64,000 nt of DNA, taken from Medicago truncatula. Taxonomy: Eukaryota > Streptophyta > Magnoliopsida > Fabales > Fabaceae. Numbering within the stretch: position 1 is the stretch's first letter; each line of letters begins with the position of its first letter. Below are positions 59,801-64,000 of this stretch, in pieces. The stretch spans positions 62,745,994 through 62,809,993 of the forward strand of contig NC_053045.1 of assembly GCF_003473485.1 (NCBI RefSeq), read 5' to 3'. Both the position numbers and the translations under genes were made by a program. The notes under the pieces were generated by a model, which saw only the letters and a list, made by a program, of their open reading frames with translations, was not told where the DNA came from and made no database searches.

Positions 59801-60909
59801 ATAATTCATAGTATCAAGACTATCTATTGTAAGTCTGAATTAACTGATGATTAACAGAGTTATATTGAGGGGAGGTAATTGTATTTTTGAAACTAGAGGG
59901 GAGGTGTGTGTCTTTTAACCTAACCTAAGGGGAGGTCTTTGTAATTTTCCCTTTAAGTTTTTGACGCATGTTGATGATATATTTAGTTCTCGGGTTGCAC
60001 CAATCAGAGTATAAGTTTGATTCTTTATCAAAAAGAAAAAAGAGTATTAGTTGGAATTTTAGGTGATTGTAAACCCTTATTTTCCATTTTGTTGTAAATA
60101 CATCACTGAAGAGAATGTATTGTTACGCTTGACTATTGGCATTATGTTTTCTGTTTTTGGTTGAGGCTTGAGTGTTTTTGCATTTTACTGCCAAGTACAT
60201 ATTTTTAGTTGGCTTATTTACCGAAAAAGCACTCTAAACTCTACCTTTTATGCATTACGCAGGCTGTTATTGAAGCTGGTCTGATTGCTCCCCTAGTCAA
60301 TCTTCTTCAAAATGCAGAGTTTGACATTACAAAGGAAGTTGCACAGGCACTCACTAATGTTACATCTGGTGGTACCCACGAGCATATCAAGTAGGTGATG
60401 TTATTTTTAATTGTTATTTTATGGCACTGCTTCATGCTGGCAACATTGAGAGTTTTCATATTAACTAACCACACGTTGCTGTTATTACAAGGTACTTGGT
60501 GAGCCAGGGTTGCATTAAGCCTCTGTGTGATTTGCTAGTTTGCCCTGATCCAAGAATAGTTACTGTTTGTCTAGAAGGTCTTGAGAATTTTCTAAAGGTT
60601 GGAGAAGCAGAGAAAAGCATAAGTAACACCGGAGATGTCAACTTGTATGCTCAGACGATAAAGGATGTTGAGGGATTGGAAAAAGGTTTGGAGAAATTTC
60701 TGAAGGTTGGAGAAGCAGAGAAAAGATTTGGTAACACGGGAGATGTCAATTTGTATGCTCAGATGATAGAGGATGTTAAGGGATTGGAAAAGATTGAAAA
60801 CTTGGATAGTCATGAAGACAGAGAAATTTATGAGAAGGCTGCTAAAATTCTCGAGAGATATTGGTTGGAAGATGAAGATGAGACACTAACTTCATGGTGT
60901 CTTGTCTAG
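56845..60909 (+). CDS. Divergent importin-alpha lacking the IBB domain
   Basis: Importin-alpha binds nuclear localisation signals with armadillo repeats and docks to importin-beta through an N-terminal IBB domain. Nine coding exons join in frame: 56845-56923, 57005-57093, 57206-57337, 57412-57597, 57682-57845, 57936-58014, 58451-58576, 60263-60390 and 60492-60909, giving 466 aa (family about 530). The first ATG is the internal Met of the usual LPAMVxGVWSDD region, so the IBB is missing. Major-site Trp residues are kept ([21 protein letters not shown]). The minor-site tryptophans are replaced: ACRTLSN and AQALTN in place of ACWTISN and AWAISN. A 36-residue segment near the C terminus is duplicated in tandem. 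The tail ends LTSWCLV. All frames and splice sites remain open, so it may be expressed; canonical import function is doubtful. It could be an early pseudogene. Confidence 0.8.
58789..59951. mobile_element. 1163-bp Mutator-like element inside importin-alpha intron 8
   Basis: Inverted ends GGGAAAATTACAGTCACCTCCC and GTAATTTTCCC with ACCTCCCTT-type subterminal repeats are flanked by a perfect 9-bp duplication TTTAAGTTT (58780-58788 and 59952-59960). There is no transposase. The ORF at 59493-59762 is antisense and unrecognised. It explains most of the unusual length of this intron. Confidence 0.9.
60580..60795 (+). repeat. In-frame 108-bp tandem duplication in the importin-alpha last exon
   Basis: Copies at 60580-60687 and 60688-60795 encode two versions of a 36-aa segment containing [19 protein letters not shown] and GLEK. 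The family normally has one. The length is an exact multiple of three, and both copies are open. Confidence 0.92.
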
Positions 60910-61274
60910 TGATATTTCGTTGGGGGAGAAAGTATGTTGCAGCAGCAAGGACCCATGACGATTTATTGTATAGAGGAATAAGTATATACTAGGAGGAGTA
61001 ATTCCATGTGAATTTGGTTTTGTTCATTTTACTTGTTGATGATAAAATGCCTCTCCTTAAACTCCAAAAATCATGAGGAAAAACACAAACTCAACCGGTA
61101 GCGCTGAATCCAATAACACTCCTCAAACTCCTTCCTCTTCTTACTCTTGTTGCTCCATTTTCGGTGCCATTTTTCGCAGTTGTCCCCTAAACAAACTCCA
61201 ACGTACAGAAAGCTTCAAAGCCATGACTAAAAACAAGAAAAGTTATCATACTCATTGTTAACATTATAGGGCCT
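60910..61274. other. Importin-alpha 3' region with an unassigned small ORF
   Basis: This should contain the 3' untranslated region. A 62-codon plus-strand ORF (61073-61261) is Ser/Thr/Cys-rich, with SYSCCSIFGAIFRSC. I do not recognise it and see no support for a gene. It may be transcribed as part of the 3' end. Confidence 0.35.
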
Positions 61275-62165
61275 TTGTATTACTAACACCCATTTTCATA
61301 AGAATATTACTTTTCCCACCCTATGGCCTTCTCTCGCGTCCTGTAAAATTTTCAAAAATGCCCTCGTACATTCCGGATTTTAAAATCCAGATTCATGTTT
61401 ACTATTCCGGATTTTATAATCCGGAGAATTCTTATGTATAATCAACTATCACACTCTCTCACATTTCAGCAGTTTTGCTTTTAAAAACAACAAAAAAACT
61501 AAGTAAAAAATGCTAAAAACCTGTCAAATAAAATCATAAAAATATGAAAATAGCACCAAAAAATTCTAAAAATCAAATAAAACTAATTCGAATTTTTTCG
61601 GATTTTTCTGAGAATATGAAAAATTAAAAAAAAAATGAAAAATTGGTCTAAACGATGGAATTTTGTATTTTGAGGTGCGGAGTCCCGTAAGAAGTCCTTT
61701 CTATGGGAGTCATGGTCCTTGAATTTTTTCTGATTTTCTGGGGAAGTTTTGGAGCAATCCGATCAAGTAGTCCGAAAACCCGATTTTTGACTAAGAACAG
61801 GTAACAATGACCCAAAACAGAAGGATGAGAGTTAGGAAGATTAATATTGTCCCTAGAATTTGTGCTGATACAGTTCAGATTGTATAATCCGAACTGTTTT
61901 ACCTTGAAAAAAATGTGTTTAGGGGGTTTCCGGATTATGTAATCCGGAAACATCATGTAACGCGCCATACTTTTTGAAGTTTCCGGATTACAAAATCCGG
62001 AAAAACCCGTTACTCATTTTTCCACCCTTTAACAAAAGAAAACGTCATTCCGGATTATATAATCCGTAATGCTCTAATTTTGGAAGGAAAAAAAAATAGA
62101 GCGCATGAGGAAAGGCGTAGGGTTGGAAAAAGTAAAGTAATGCTCTTTTCATAATTGTGTAGAAT
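61275..62165. mobile_element. ~0.9-kb inverted-repeat element carrying TTCCGGATT palindromes
   Basis: Left flank TTCATAAGAATATTACTTTTCCCACCCTA and the inverted right flank (TATGAAAAGAGCATTACTTT...TTCCAACCCTACGCC in reverse) pair over about 50 bases, marking a foldback or Mutator-type element. The exact ends and target duplication were not resolved. Inside are about six palindromes of the form TTCCGGATT-N4-AATCCGGAA (near 61371, 61403, 61875, 61928, 61980 and 62049). No transposase is seen. Confidence 0.6.
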
Positions 62166-64000
62166 AGATCCCCACGGAGTATAACACTTTCAAGTGCACT
62201 TCATCTACCTCAAAGATAAGTTTAATTATATATGTTTAAAGGTTGCTCCTATAGTATTCATGCAATCCAAGTTGTCTCGCAACCCCTCCAATGGATTGTT
62301 TCAAAATCAATGTTGTAGATGGTTCACACCTCCGCTCTTTCAATAAATTTGCCTCTAGAGAATCATTTGAGATTTTAATGACTATTTTGTCCAACGTTTC
62401 TACGGTAATTTAAGAGGTCATATTATCTTGTACCGAAACTAAAAATGGAATTAAAAAATAACTTGTATTGAAAAGACAAAAATTTCAACTTTTAAGATAC
62501 TCTTTCCGTTTCTAAATACATATTGTGATCAACTACTTCAAGAGTTCATCTCTTCTCCAGCAACCTAGTCGAAGAACTTATTTTCATCATGTCTTCAAAA
62601 AAGCTAATTATCATGCTAATATATCGGATAGTGACTAAGGATCGTGCCTTTTATTATATTTAGTGCTCTTTTTTTTTAGGGGTGTTTTATTGCTCTTAGT
62701 TTGTTAATTTTTTGTGATGTAAAGAAATACATTTTCTTCTTCTTTTGTTAACCCTGCGATTTTAAAGGGAAATAAGTTCTGTTAATTCGAAATTTGATCG
62801 TAAGGTAAGTATAGACTGTATAGTCATCTTTTACATGTATACATCACTCATTTATAATTTTTTTCAATAGTAGTCTAATAGGTAGTCAATTCAATAGTAG
62901 TCTAATAGGTAGTCAATTCCTTTAACCTAATACGTCGGATAAAATTCTTAAACATGACTCGTTAATTATCTATCAATAACTATGTATCATTACGTTTCAA
63001 TATTTTAACATTAAAAAACGTGAATTCCACCAATAGAAAGATGTTTCACAAAGCACACATTCTCATTGGGTACTCATTTTGTCGTCTCCAAATGGGAATG
63101 TCTTTTAGTCGTCAAATAAAAAAAAGTAAGACTCTTTCATTGTAGATAGTCTAAGCAGTGTTGGTGTCAATCAATTTTTATATGAATGAATCATACAAGT
63201 TACAATAGAAAAGGACGATGAAAATTTATCATTGTATTGCTGAGTTTTGCTGGATTCGAAGGTATGGATTTTCTAGAAATGATGAAGATTAGAGTTTGAG
63301 TGTAGGTTTTTACTGGGAAATAGTGAAAGATAGATGAAAGATGAATGAAGAGAGAGACTGTAAACTGAAATGAGAGAGGAACTACAAATGATTGAGATGA
63401 GATTAGGGTTTGAGTGAAACAAGTGTTGTTAAAAATACAACAAACCGGATCCTTCATATTCGGTTTTCGTTGGACTAGATTAGCCCTACCAAAGCCGACC
63501 CTTACTAACCAACGAAATCCATTGACATTCACCTGTATTAACCGAATAACTCGATATATCCGACCAATGCAATCACCCCCAACAAGTCTGATAGGCTGGA
63601 CCGTTTGGGCCATTTATGTCCAGCCCCACTAAGTACATAGAAGGAAAGTGCAAGTGTAACAAGCACTAATCCTCCAAACATGGACACACGTGTCTCACAT
63701 TGTATGAAAGTGATTTTTTTTTTTTTTTTTTATTTTTTTTTTTTATCCAAAACCAAAACCAAAACCGACAACTATTGTGAATTAATGAAAAAACAAATAT
63801 TTTGATCCTTAAATGTTAACGAGTTATTTTACATTTCGTTAATCAAAATAGTCGGTCTTTAACGGTGAAATAGTTTCGTAATACTCATATAACTTTTTTA
63901 TATAAGAAATGATATCACAGTACCATAATATATGACAATAAAAACATATATTTAAAAACTTATACACAGAACATTTTCACATAAGAAAATATTTTCCTTT
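62166..64000. other. Gene-free end of window
   Basis: TACTCTTTCCGTTTCTAAATACA near 62500 is a single Stowaway-type left end. AATTCAATAGTAGTCTAATAGGTAGTC is doubled at about 62864-62918. The sequence around 63420-63630 (CGGATCC, CCGACC, CCAGCCCC motifs) looks like part of a decayed hAT-type element. A long T tract spans about 63714-63744. No gene is supported. Confidence 0.4.

Noticed and set aside
61073..61261. 62-codon Ser/Cys-rich ORF after importin-alpha
   Set aside because: It reads plausibly as a small protein but has no family, promoter or conservation evidence. Kept only as a note in the 3' region.
63200..63613. 137-codon minus-strand ORF at the window end
   Set aside because: The sequence resembles decayed transposon DNA, and an overlapping plus-strand ORF is equally open.

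Overview
The window looks like plant nuclear DNA from a legume, most like Medicago or a close relative. I infer this from the AT-rich intergenic DNA, plant-type introns with GT..AG borders, the protein families present and the dense mix of small inverted-repeat transposons, hAT and Mutator-like elements, SINE/LINE remnants and LTR pieces. The species is inferred from sequence style only.

Six intact-looking protein genes could be built by joining exons by hand. In order they are: eIF5A (minus, 9851-12099, five exons, 159 aa); an intronless LRR receptor-like kinase like Arabidopsis At2g24230 (minus, 13647-16220, 857 aa); a UBP23-type ubiquitin-specific protease (minus, 24732-31911, eleven exons, 855 aa); an intronless KCTD-type BTB/POZ protein like At2g24240/At4g30940 (plus, 44223-45551, 442 aa); the plastid omega-6 desaturase FAD6 (minus, 46965-52700, ten exons, 446 aa); and a divergent importin-alpha (plus, 56845-60909, nine coding exons, 466 aa). 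Upstream of eIF5A lies a broken tandem copy of the same gene (3905-6345) that keeps its introns but has a stop at codon 4.

Layout: 1-9050 is repeats, transposons and the eIF5A pseudogene. 9.8-16.2 kb holds eIF5A and the receptor kinase. 16.2-24.7 kb is intergenic with a 1.5 kb Mutator-like element. 24.7-31.9 kb is UBP23 with repeat-filled introns. 32-43 kb is a transposon-rich gap holding a dead plant-mobile-domain gene, an LTR-like block with a minisatellite and several MITEs. 44.2-52.7 kb holds BTB and FAD6, which converge. 53-56.3 kb is a nested transposon block. 56.5-60.9 kb is importin-alpha. The end is again transposon DNA.

The genes do not form a pathway. The BTB, FAD6 and receptor-kinase families are neighbours in two duplicated Arabidopsis regions, so their presence here is probably ancestral synteny. 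The most unusual item is the importin-alpha: it has lost the start and most of the importin-beta-binding domain, lost both tryptophans of its minor NLS-binding site, and carries a 108-bp in-frame tandem duplication near its C terminus. Several transposon insertions could be defined to the base by target-site duplications, three of them confirmed by the matching empty site in the paralogous eIF5A copy.
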